Shown one piece after another: positions 1 through 5,352 of a stretch of 5,926 bases of DNA. The notes beneath the pieces are model-generated. The model had not been told where the DNA came from and did not search any database. It was given only the letters and a program-made list of their open reading frames with translations. Source of the stretch: HB2-32-21 sp003448675 (GTDB taxonomy: Bacteria; Pseudomonadota; Gammaproteobacteria; Pseudomonadales; Porticoccaceae); contig JBFHDK010000108.1 of the NCBI GenBank assembly GCA_041584755.1, forward strand, positions 1 to 5,926. The letters are read 5' to 3'. The stretch's first letter is position 1. Each line of letters opens with the position of its first letter. Both the position numbers and the translations under genes were made by a program.

Positions 1-1554
1 ACTGGCGTTAAACCCCTGCATTCTCTCAAGGACTTTTTTTGCCAGCATCTAAGCGATATCGCCTCCATTGTCCATGTGCTGCCATTTTATCCCTTTAGCT
101 CTGATGACGGCTTCGCCGTGGTTGACTATTTGCAAGTGGAGGAGCGCCTAGGTACCTGGCAGGACATTGGCGAACTGACCCGGCACTTTAAACTGATGGC
201 CGACCTGGTGATCAACCATTGTTCGTCACAAAGCCAGTGGTTTCTGAATTTTCTCGAAGACATGGAACCCGGTCGCGATTACTTCGTCACAGTCGGTCTG
301 GAAGACGACCTCAGCCAGGTCGTACGCCCCCGCACTAGCCCGCTGCTAAAAAAGGTGGAAACCGCCGCTGGCGAACGCCACGTCTGGTGCACCTTCAGCC
401 ACGACCAGGTCGATCTAGACTTCGCCAACCCCCGGGTGCTGCTGGAGTTTATTAAAATCGTAGCTTTTTACCTGCGCAGTGGCGTTGATATTTTCCGTCT
501 CGACGCCATCGCTTTTGTCTGGAAGATTATTGGCACCGACTGCCTGAACCTGCCTCAAACCCACGAGATTGTGCGCCTGCTGCGAACCCTGGTCGAACAC
601 ACTAACCCCGACGCCTTACTGATTACCGAAACCAATATCCCCAATCGCGAAAATCTGTCTTATTTTGGCAATGCCAACGAAGCGCACATCATTTACAACT
701 TCTCGCTGCCCCCCCTGCTGGTCAATACTCTCATCACCGGAGACTGCCAGTACTTACGCACCTGGATGATGAGCATGCCCCCAGCGCGCAATGGCACCAC
801 CTACCTGAACTTTATCGCCTCCCATGACGGCCTCGGACTGCGCCCGGCGGAGGGTTTGCTCAGCGACGAAGAAATACTGGTGCTGGCCGAAACCCTGCAA
901 AAATTTGGTGGGCATATTTCCTGGCGAGCCCTTAACCACAATAGCCCCGAGGCTAGACCCTACGAAATCAACATCAGCCTCTACGATGCCCTGCAGGGGA
1001 CAGTCAAGGGCTCCGACTCATACAACCACGAGCGCTTTCTCTGCGCACACGCCATTATGCTGGCTCTGGAAGGCATCCCCGCCTTTTACTTTCACAGCCT
1101 GGTCGCCACACATAATGACAACGAGAAACTGCAGCGCACGGGGCACAACCGCGCCATCAATCGCCATAACTGGGATCGGGCGCTTCTGGAACAACAGCTC
1201 AACAATGGTAGCGAACACCAACGGGTTTTCGAGGCCCTTACCCGACTGATCAAGATCCGCAAAGCCAATCCCTGCTTTCACCCCAACGCCACCCAATTCA
1301 CCCTGCACCTGCCGGGCACGGACAACCTGAACCGGATTTTCGCCTTCTGGCGCCAAAGCATCGACCGCCAACAGAACGTATTTTGTCTGTACAACGTCAC
1401 CGATCAGGCCCAGACCATTTCCCTCTGTGATCTCAACCTGATCAATACCGATGACTGGTTTGACCTGGTGACCGGTAGCGAGCACGCTGACCTTCAGGCG
1501 AAGGTTCATCTAGCGCCCTATGAATTTATCTGGCTGGCGAACACTGCCGCTTGA
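1..1554 (+). CDS. GH13_18 sugar phosphorylase (sucrose / glucosylglycerol / glucosylglycerate phosphorylase type), 5'-truncated by the window
   Basis: The reading frame is open from base 1, so the true start lies upstream; the GTG at 76 falls inside conserved sequence (LPFYPFSSDDGF) and is not a start. About 517 codons are present. The family is usually near 580 residues, so roughly 60 are missing. Visible in window codon numbering: GH13 region I (DLVINH, D68-H73), the nucleophile Asp168 in FRLDAIAF, the acid/base Glu210 in LLITETN, and the transition-state stabiliser Asp276 in FIASHDG, followed by LRPAEG. A TGHNRAINR stretch and the C-terminal PYEFIWLA also fit the subfamily. These enzymes are cytoplasmic and use phosphate to split an alpha-glucoside reversibly, giving glucose 1-phosphate and an acceptor. 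The sequence after the nucleophile (AIAFVWKIIGT) resembles the glucosylglycerol/glucosylglycerate phosphorylase branch more than classical sucrose phosphorylase, but this is from memory and the acceptor is not assigned. All three catalytic carboxylates are present, so the enzyme should be active. Confidence 0.9.
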   Translation, partial: TGVKPLHSLKDFFCQHLSDIASIVHVLPFYPFSSDDGFAVVDYLQVEERLGTWQDIGELTRHFKLMADLVINHCSSQSQWFLNFLEDMEPGRDYFVTVGLEDDLSQVVRPRTSPLLKKVETAAGERHVWCTFSHDQVDLDFANPRVLLEFIKIVAFYLRSGVDIFRLDAIAFVWKIIGTDCLNLPQTHEIVRLLRTLVEHTNPDALLITETNIPNRENLSYFGNANEAHIIYNFSLPPLLVNTLITGDCQYLRTWMMSMPPARNGTTYLNFIASHDGLGLRPAEGLLSDEEILVLAETLQKFGGHISWRALNHNSPEARPYEINISLYDALQGTVKGSDSYNHERFLCAHAIMLALEGIPAFYFHSLVATHNDNEKLQRTGHNRAINRHNWDRALLEQQLNNGSEHQRVFEALTRLIKIRKANPCFHPNATQFTLHLPGTDNLNRIFAFWRQSIDRQQNVFCLYNVTDQAQTISLCDLNLINTDDWFDLVTGSEHADLQAKVHLAPYEFIWLANTAA

Positions 1555-1571
1555 CTTCACTCGCCAGCCAG
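1530..1571 (+). terminator. Stem-loop overlapping the phosphorylase stop codon, possible terminator
   Basis: CTGGCTGGCGA (1530-1540) and TCGCCAGCCAG (1561-1571) are a perfect 11-bp inverted repeat around a 20-nt loop that contains the TGA stop codon (1552-1554). Only three T residues follow (TTT, 1572-1574), so it is not a textbook intrinsic terminator. It may act as an mRNA 3' stabiliser or a weak or Rho-assisted terminator. The repeat itself is certain; the function is inferred. Confidence 0.4.
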
Positions 1572-1626
1572 TTTCACCGGGCATTGGTTCAATATGCACA
1601 AAGGCACTTCCCCTGACTCCGGCTTT

Positions 1627-1635
1627 TGCTATTAT
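1627..1635 (+). promoter_or_regulatory. Candidate extended -10 promoter element for the alcohol dehydrogenase
   Basis: TGCTATTAT matches the extended -10 pattern TGnTATAAT with one mismatch in the hexamer. No convincing -35 hexamer lies 16-18 bases upstream, which is tolerated by extended -10 promoters. Transcription would begin near 1642, leaving a leader of about 55 bases before the ATG at 1698. The preceding hairpin and the 143-base gap support a new transcription unit here. This is motif matching only. Confidence 0.35.
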
Positions 1636-1686
1636 CAAAAACAACTTTCGGTGTCGCGTTATTTCTTCTTATACCAACAATGACTC

Positions 1687-1692
1687 AGGGGG
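1687..1692 (+). promoter_or_regulatory. Ribosome binding site that fixes the dehydrogenase start
   Basis: AGGGGG ends five bases before ATG 1698. The in-frame alternatives, TTG 1626 and ATG 1680, have no purine-rich site at the right distance, so 1698 is preferred. Confidence 0.75.
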
Positions 1693-1697
1693 CAACC

Positions 1698-2801
1698 ATG
1701 AAAGCCAATGCAGCAGTGTTTACCGAGATCGGCAAAGACCTCACCATCGAACAGATCGACATCGACGATCCGCGTCCCAACGAGGTGCTGGTACGCACCG
1801 CCGCCTGCGGCGTCTGCCACAGTGACGTCCATTTTGCTAAAGGCGCCATCCTTGGGCCGATCCCAACCGTCCCCGGCCATGAGCCGGCGGGGGTCGTCGA
1901 AGCGGTGGGTTCAGAGGTGAACTCCGTCGAGGTGGGCGATCATGTTATCGCCTGCACCTCGATGTTTTGTGGCAAATGTAATCAATGCCTGCAAGGTCGC
2001 CCCTATCTCTGCATGGATCGCCGCCAGTGCCAGCGCAAAAAAGGCGACACCCCGCGCCTGTCCCTGAACGGGGAAAAGCTGACCCAATTTGCCGACCTAT
2101 CGGCCTTCTGCGAAAAAATGCTGGTGCACGAATCCGCCGTGGTCAAAATCGACAAGGATATTCCCCTGGCAAGCGCCGCGCTGGTGGGCTGCGCAGTGAC
2201 CACGGGTGTGGGCGCGGCACTTAATACCGCACAGGTTAAACCCGGTTCCTCGGTGGCGGTATTCGGCGTCGGCGGCATTGGCATTTCCATTATCCAGGGC
2301 GCGCGCATTGCTGGGGCACGGCAGATCATCGCCATCGACCTGGTGCCCTCGAAGCTCGAAACCGCGAAAAAATTCGGCGCCACCCACACCCTGTTGGGTG
2401 GACCAGACAGCCCGGACGGTGATCCGGTCAAAGCGCTGAAAAAACTCAGTGGTGGTGGCGTTGATTACGCCTTCGACGCCGTGGGTGTGCCCCAGTTGTC
2501 CAGGCAATGCTTCTATTCCCTGGCACCCAAGGGCCTGGCCGTGATCGTCGGCGCAATTCCGACGGGACAAAAGCTCGAAGTAGACCCGGGCCATTTTTAC
2601 CTGGAAAAATCCATCACCGGCTGCTTTATGGGCTCCAACCGCTTCCATATTGACGCCCTGCACTACCTGGATTTCTACAAGCAGGGCCGACTGGATCTGG
2701 ACTCCATGATCACCGACCGCATGAGCCTGGGCGATATCAACAAGGCCTTCAGCCTGCTGGATAGCGGTGAAATCAACCGGGCGGTCATTACTTTCGACTG
2801 A
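1698..2801 (+). CDS. Zinc-dependent NAD-type alcohol dehydrogenase (medium-chain dehydrogenase/reductase superfamily)
   Basis: This 367-residue cytoplasmic enzyme should interconvert an alcohol and an aldehyde or ketone with NAD+. The N-terminal GroES-like domain carries the catalytic zinc site: Cys40 in CGVCHSD, His61-Glu62 in PGHE, and Cys165 in VGCAVTTG. The structural zinc loop is complete (Cys91, Cys94, Cys97, Cys105). The Rossmann fold shows GVGGIG (190-195), and Asp214 at the end of the second strand (IIAIDL) predicts NAD rather than NADP. Length is normal for the family. The ATG at 1698 is chosen because of the AGGGGG site and because relatives begin with MKA-like sequence. An in-frame extension to TTG 1626 would add a hydrophobic stretch but has no ribosome site. 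The BKACE gene follows after 55 bases, so co-transcription is likely, though a hairpin lies between. The substrate cannot be read from sequence; class III-like or general aliphatic alcohol activity is possible. Confidence 0.9.
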   Translation: MKANAAVFTEIGKDLTIEQIDIDDPRPNEVLVRTAACGVCHSDVHFAKGAILGPIPTVPGHEPAGVVEAVGSEVNSVEVGDHVIACTSMFCGKCNQCLQGRPYLCMDRRQCQRKKGDTPRLSLNGEKLTQFADLSAFCEKMLVHESAVVKIDKDIPLASAALVGCAVTTGVGAALNTAQVKPGSSVAVFGVGGIGISIIQGARIAGARQIIAIDLVPSKLETAKKFGATHTLLGGPDSPDGDPVKALKKLSGGGVDYAFDAVGVPQLSRQCFYSLAPKGLAVIVGAIPTGQKLEVDPGHFYLEKSITGCFMGSNRFHIDALHYLDFYKQGRLDLDSMITDRMSLGDINKAFSLLDSGEINRAVITFD

Positions 2802-2820
2802 ATCCAACCGCCATTGAACC

Positions 2821-2840
2821 AGGCCGGCGCCCGCCGGCCT
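2821..2840 (+). repeat. Perfect GC-rich inverted repeat between dehydrogenase and BKACE genes
   Basis: AGGCCGGCG and CGCCGGCCT are perfect 9-base arms separated by two bases; realistically an 8-bp stem with a four-base loop. Only TTT follows, so it is a poor intrinsic terminator. It sits 19 bases after the dehydrogenase stop and just before the BKACE ribosome site. It could reduce read-through into the BKACE gene (attenuation) or protect the 3' end of the upstream message. No room or motif for a separate BKACE promoter is evident downstream of it. Confidence 0.6.
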
Positions 2841-2845
2841 TTGAT

Positions 2846-2853
2846 GGAGAGGG
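2846..2853 (+). promoter_or_regulatory. Ribosome binding site of the BKACE gene
   Basis: GGAGAGGG lies immediately upstream of ATG 2857; the GGAG core is seven bases from the start. It begins six bases after the inverted repeat, so folding of that repeat could affect access by ribosomes. Confidence 0.7.
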
Positions 2854-2856
2854 CCC

Positions 2857-3750
2857 ATGAACAAGCTGATTATCGAAGCCCGTATTAATGAATACGCAGG
2901 TCGCGGGCAGAACCCCAATGTGCCGTGGACGCCAGAAGAAATTGCCGAAACCGCGGCCCACTGCCGGGAGGCGGGCGCTTCTATCGTGCACTTTCATGCC
3001 CGCACCGCCGAAGGCGAACCCGAGCACCGGATCGAGGTCTATGCCGATATTATTCAGCGCATCAAAGCCCGCAGCGATATTCTGATTCACCCCACCCTGG
3101 GCGCCTTCGCCAACGATGGCGATGCCAGCGAGCGGATTCAGCCGATTCTGGAATTGGCGGGGGACCCCGCCACCCGGCCCCATTTCGCGCCGCTGGATAT
3201 GGGCACTACCAATATCGATGCCTATGACCCTGACGCCAAAAAGTTTCGCAGTACCGAAGTGGTCTACACGAACACCACAAAGACGCTGCAATATTTCGCC
3301 GAACGCCTGAAAAAAAGCACCGTTAGGCCCTACGCATCACTCTGGAACGTGGGTTTCACCCGCCAGTTTCTGGCCTTTATGGACATGAACCTGATTGCAG
3401 AACCCGCTTACGCCTGTCTGATTATGACCGGCGACGATCTGCCCGCCGCCCATCCCGGCACCGAACAGGGCCTGGATGCACACACGGCATTTATCCCCAA
3501 AGACAAAAATATTGTCTGGACGGCCATGAATCACGGCGGCGATCTATTTCCGCTGCTACCCAGGGTTATCAACGAAGGCGGACATGTTTCCATTGGCCTG
3601 GGCGACTGGCCTTATCTGGAAATCAATGAGCGTCAGCCACCGACCAATGAAGAAGTCATTGCTAAAGTCACGGAGCTAGCGAGCCTGCTGGGTCGTGAAA
3701 CGGCAAGCCCCAGCGAAGCAGCCCGAGCACTCGGCGTGAATATTCTCTAG
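2857..3750 (+). CDS. DUF849 / BKACE family protein (putative beta-keto acid cleavage enzyme), divergent active site
   Basis: This 297-residue protein is a full-length member of the BKACE family, TIM-barrel, metal-dependent enzymes. Characterised members react a beta-keto acid with acetyl-CoA to give acetoacetate and a new acyl-CoA. Family signs are the N-terminal strand (KLIIEARINEY), VPWTPEEIA (22-30), the metal motif HFH (His45, His47), LIHPTLG, LDMGTTN and the C-terminal GREtASPSEAARAL-like tail. Compared from memory with Kce of the lysine fermentation pathway, the C-terminal motif GFEDN is here GLGDW (247-251). Gly249 therefore stands at the Glu metal ligand and Ser245 at the nearby Arg, while Asp250 is kept. 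The acidic positions of the PEVEVYESG region are also changed (PYASLWNVG). These changes probably define a subfamily rather than a dead gene, since the frame is intact and well conserved elsewhere. The gene follows the dehydrogenase closely and may share its message. The substrate is unknown; database names such as 3-keto-5-aminohexanoate cleavage enzyme would over-specify it. Confidence 0.87.
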   Translation: MNKLIIEARINEYAGRGQNPNVPWTPEEIAETAAHCREAGASIVHFHARTAEGEPEHRIEVYADIIQRIKARSDILIHPTLGAFANDGDASERIQPILELAGDPATRPHFAPLDMGTTNIDAYDPDAKKFRSTEVVYTNTTKTLQYFAERLKKSTVRPYASLWNVGFTRQFLAFMDMNLIAEPAYACLIMTGDDLPAAHPGTEQGLDAHTAFIPKDKNIVWTAMNHGGDLFPLLPRVINEGGHVSIGLGDWPYLEINERQPPTNEEVIAKVTELASLLGRETASPSEAARALGVNIL

Positions 3751-3831
3751 CGCCCACCCTACAATGCTGGCAAGCCTACCCCGTACAACCCGCACTCCCT
3801 AAGGAACGTCCATTTCTCACCATTAACGACC

Positions 3832-3845
3832 CAGGCGCAAGCCTG
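3832..3845 (+). repeat. Short hairpin with GNRA-type loop
   Basis: CAGGC and GCCTG form a perfect 5-bp stem around GCAA, a GNRA tetraloop if transcribed. No T-run follows, so it is not a terminator. Its stem is short and could be chance. Confidence 0.35.
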
Positions 3846-3922
3846 AAGCTTCCACTAAAAGTTCATCGTCACGCCTTCTGGCTGGCATGCAACTGACACA
3901 TGAATTCCTTACTTTTTTCGTC

Positions 3923-3941
3923 AGGCGCTAGCACCGCGCCT
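3923..3941 (+). repeat. Inverted repeat AGGCGC / GCGCCT upstream of the phosphodiesterase gene
   Basis: Six-base perfect arms (3923-3928 and 3936-3941) flank a seven-base spacer, 44 bases before ATG 3986. It follows a T-rich run (3913-3918) instead of preceding one, so it is not a terminator on the plus strand. It could be an operator or a leader hairpin; no protein is assigned. Confidence 0.35.
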
Positions 3942-3973
3942 TTCACCCCATTGCCTTTACATTGATGAATTAC

Positions 3974-3979
3974 AGGGAG
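3974..3979 (+). promoter_or_regulatory. Ribosome binding site that fixes the phosphodiesterase start
   Basis: AGGGAG ends six bases before ATG 3986. The in-frame ATG at 3965 has no upstream purine-rich site and would place this sequence inside the coding region, so 3986 is the better start. Confidence 0.75.
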
Positions 3980-3985
3980 TCCGCG

Positions 3986-5254
3986 ATGACCGCAATTCGT
4001 TTTCGCTCCATCACTGTGGCCCTGGCCGCTTTAGTCAGCTTGAATTTACATGCCCCAACCCACGCCGCACCCGGTAATAGCGCCGATCCCATTGTGCAAC
4101 TGGGACCCCGGCCCTATTTTCTGGTAAACGACATGGATAGCAGCCCGCTCAAGAGCGAACTTCTGGCCTGCATGAAAACCCCACATTTTCGCCAGACCGA
4201 TTTTTCCATCGGTCACCGTGGCGCCCCCATGCAGTTTCCGGAACACACGCGGGAATCCTACGAGGCTGCAGCACGCATGGGAGCTGGGATTCTCGAATGC
4301 GATGTCACCTTCACCAGGGATAAGGCGCTGGTCTGCCGCCACTCCCAATGCGACCTGCATACCACCACCAATATCCTGGCCACTGATTTAGCCGAAAAAT
4401 GCAGTGAAGGTTTTACGCCTGCCCTCATCGGCCCGGATGGTGAAGTCCTCGAACCCGCAAGCGCCAAATGCTGTACCAGTGACATAACCCTCGCCGAGTT
4501 CAAAACACTGGAAGGTAAAATGGATGCAGCCGACAGCGCTGCCACCAGCGTCGCACAGTATATGGATGCCACGGCGAACTGGCGCACCGATCTCTATACC
4601 TCCAGGGGAACACTACTGAGCCACGCAGAAAGTATCGAGCTGTTTCGCCAGCTGGGCGCCAAATTTACACCGGAACTAAAGTCCCCCGACGTGGAGATGC
4701 CCTTTGATGGCTTTAGCCAGGAAGATTACGCGCAAAAACTTCTGGATGAATACAAAGCTGCGGGCGTACCAGCCGATAAGGTATGGCCACAATCCTTCAA
4801 TCTTGATGATGTGTTGTACTGGATCAATCAGGAGCCGGCATTTGGCGAGCAGGCAGTGTATCTGGATGGCCGTTATGGTGATGTCGGTTTTGACCACACC
4901 GACCCAGCCACCTGGAATCCCAGCATGGAAGCCCTGGTGGCGCAAAACGTTCATGCCATTGCTCCGCCCATGTGGATGTTGCTGAGCATCGAAAACGGTG
5001 AGCTTGTTCCATCGGTCTACGCTAAGGCCGCGAAGGCCGCCGGCCTGGAGATCATCACCTGGACGCTGGAGCGATCAGGGCCACTGGCCAGCGGCGGCGG
5101 CTGGTATTATCAAACCACCGCTGAGCTCATCGACAACGATGGCGATATGATGGAAGTGCTGGATGTGCTGGCCCAGGATGTGGGCGTACTGGGTGTATTC
5201 AGTGACTGGCCCGCAACCACCAGCTACTATGCCAATTGCATGAAGCTGAAATAA
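3986..5254 (+). CDS. Secreted glycerophosphodiester phosphodiesterase (GDPD family, GlpQ-like role)
   Basis: This 422-residue protein should hydrolyse glycerophosphodiesters from phospholipid turnover to glycerol 3-phosphate and an alcohol, in the periplasm or outside the cell. From ATG 3986 it begins with Arg5 and Arg7, a hydrophobic core (about 9-21) and a likely signal peptidase I site after THA (25-27). The GDPD barrel shows His77 in GHRGAP, PEHT (85-88), the metal ligands Glu104 and Asp106 in ECDV, the second catalytic His119 in CRHSQCDL, and a third likely metal ligand Glu230 in FTPELKSP. The set matches the two histidines and three acids known for the family. A long stretch separates His119 from Glu230, including CSEG and KCCTSD. 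Eight cysteines (62, 105, 117, 122, 139, 162, 163, 418) fit an exported, disulfide-bonded protein. Starting at 3986 puts the signal peptide at the terminus, whereas 3965 would add seven residues without a ribosome site. It is probably transcribed alone and ends at a strong terminator. Exact substrate is unknown. Confidence 0.9.
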   Translation: MTAIRFRSITVALAALVSLNLHAPTHAAPGNSADPIVQLGPRPYFLVNDMDSSPLKSELLACMKTPHFRQTDFSIGHRGAPMQFPEHTRESYEAAARMGAGILECDVTFTRDKALVCRHSQCDLHTTTNILATDLAEKCSEGFTPALIGPDGEVLEPASAKCCTSDITLAEFKTLEGKMDAADSAATSVAQYMDATANWRTDLYTSRGTLLSHAESIELFRQLGAKFTPELKSPDVEMPFDGFSQEDYAQKLLDEYKAAGVPADKVWPQSFNLDDVLYWINQEPAFGEQAVYLDGRYGDVGFDHTDPATWNPSMEALVAQNVHAIAPPMWMLLSIENGELVPSVYAKAAKAAGLEIITWTLERSGPLASGGGWYYQTTAELIDNDGDMMEVLDVLAQDVGVLGVFSDWPATTSYYANCMKLK

Positions 5255-5277
5255 ATCTTCACTCACCGCAGCACGAT

Positions 5278-5309
5278 AAAAAGCCGGCAATCAATGCCGG
5301 CTTTTTTTT
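5278..5309 (+). terminator. Bidirectional Rho-independent terminator between convergent genes
   Basis: GCCGGCA (5283-5289) pairs with TGCCGGC (5295-5301) around a five-base loop. Five A residues precede the stem (5278-5282) and eight T residues follow it (5302-5309). On the minus strand the same structure is followed by five U, so it can also end the acyl-CoA dehydrogenase message. It lies 23 bases after the phosphodiesterase stop and 43 bases beyond the stop of the opposing gene. Confidence 0.93.
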
Positions 5310-5352
5310 AACACTTCCGCTTAAGGGTTGCGGATAAGCAAGCTCCCGCGGC

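Larger units (their letters stand above)
3751..3985 (+). other. Non-coding region upstream of the phosphodiesterase gene
   Basis: These 235 bases hold no credible gene. A 14-codon frame at 3887-3931 lacks a ribosome site. The region contains a small hairpin with a GCAA loop (3832-3845), a second inverted repeat (3923-3941), and a direct repeat of CAGGCGC (3832-3838 and 3922-3928). I found no confident sigma-70 promoter; CTGACA at 3893-3898 resembles a -35 box but has no good partner. A promoter for the phosphodiesterase presumably lies here. Confidence 0.5.

Noticed and set aside
1018..1509. Minus-strand open frame of 163 codons opposite the sugar phosphorylase.
   Set aside because: It lies wholly inside conserved phosphorylase sequence and has no family features of its own.
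1626..1697. In-frame N-terminal extension of the alcohol dehydrogenase from TTG 1626 (or ATG 1680) that resembles a signal peptide (VALFLLIP core).
   Set aside because: No ribosome site precedes TTG 1626 or ATG 1680, while ATG 1698 has AGGGGG at five bases. The family is cytoplasmic and NAD-dependent, and the extension overlaps the likely promoter and leader.
2097..2918. Long minus-strand open frame (273 codons) opposite the dehydrogenase and BKACE start.
   Set aside because: It is antisense to a gene with full zinc and Rossmann motifs, shows no recognisable domain, and is the sort of mirror frame expected in GC-rich coding DNA.
3878..3887. TCTGGCTGGC, also found at 1529-1538 in the phosphorylase 3' end, considered as a dispersed repeat.
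   Set aside because: A ten-base match with unrelated flanks and no second arm at this copy; most likely chance.
3887..3931. Fourteen-codon frame upstream of the phosphodiesterase, considered as a leader peptide.
   Set aside because: No ribosome binding site, no run of regulatory codons, and no terminator or antiterminator structure clearly tied to it.
3965..3985. Earlier ATG for the phosphodiesterase (adds seven residues).
   Set aside because: No purine-rich site upstream, and the clear AGGGAG site is positioned for ATG 3986.
5316..5339. Small inverted repeats (TCCGC/GCGGA and GCTTA/TAAGC) after the acyl-CoA dehydrogenase stop.
   Set aside because: Five-base arms that overlap each other and have no U-tract; the strong terminator at 5278-5309 suffices for both genes.
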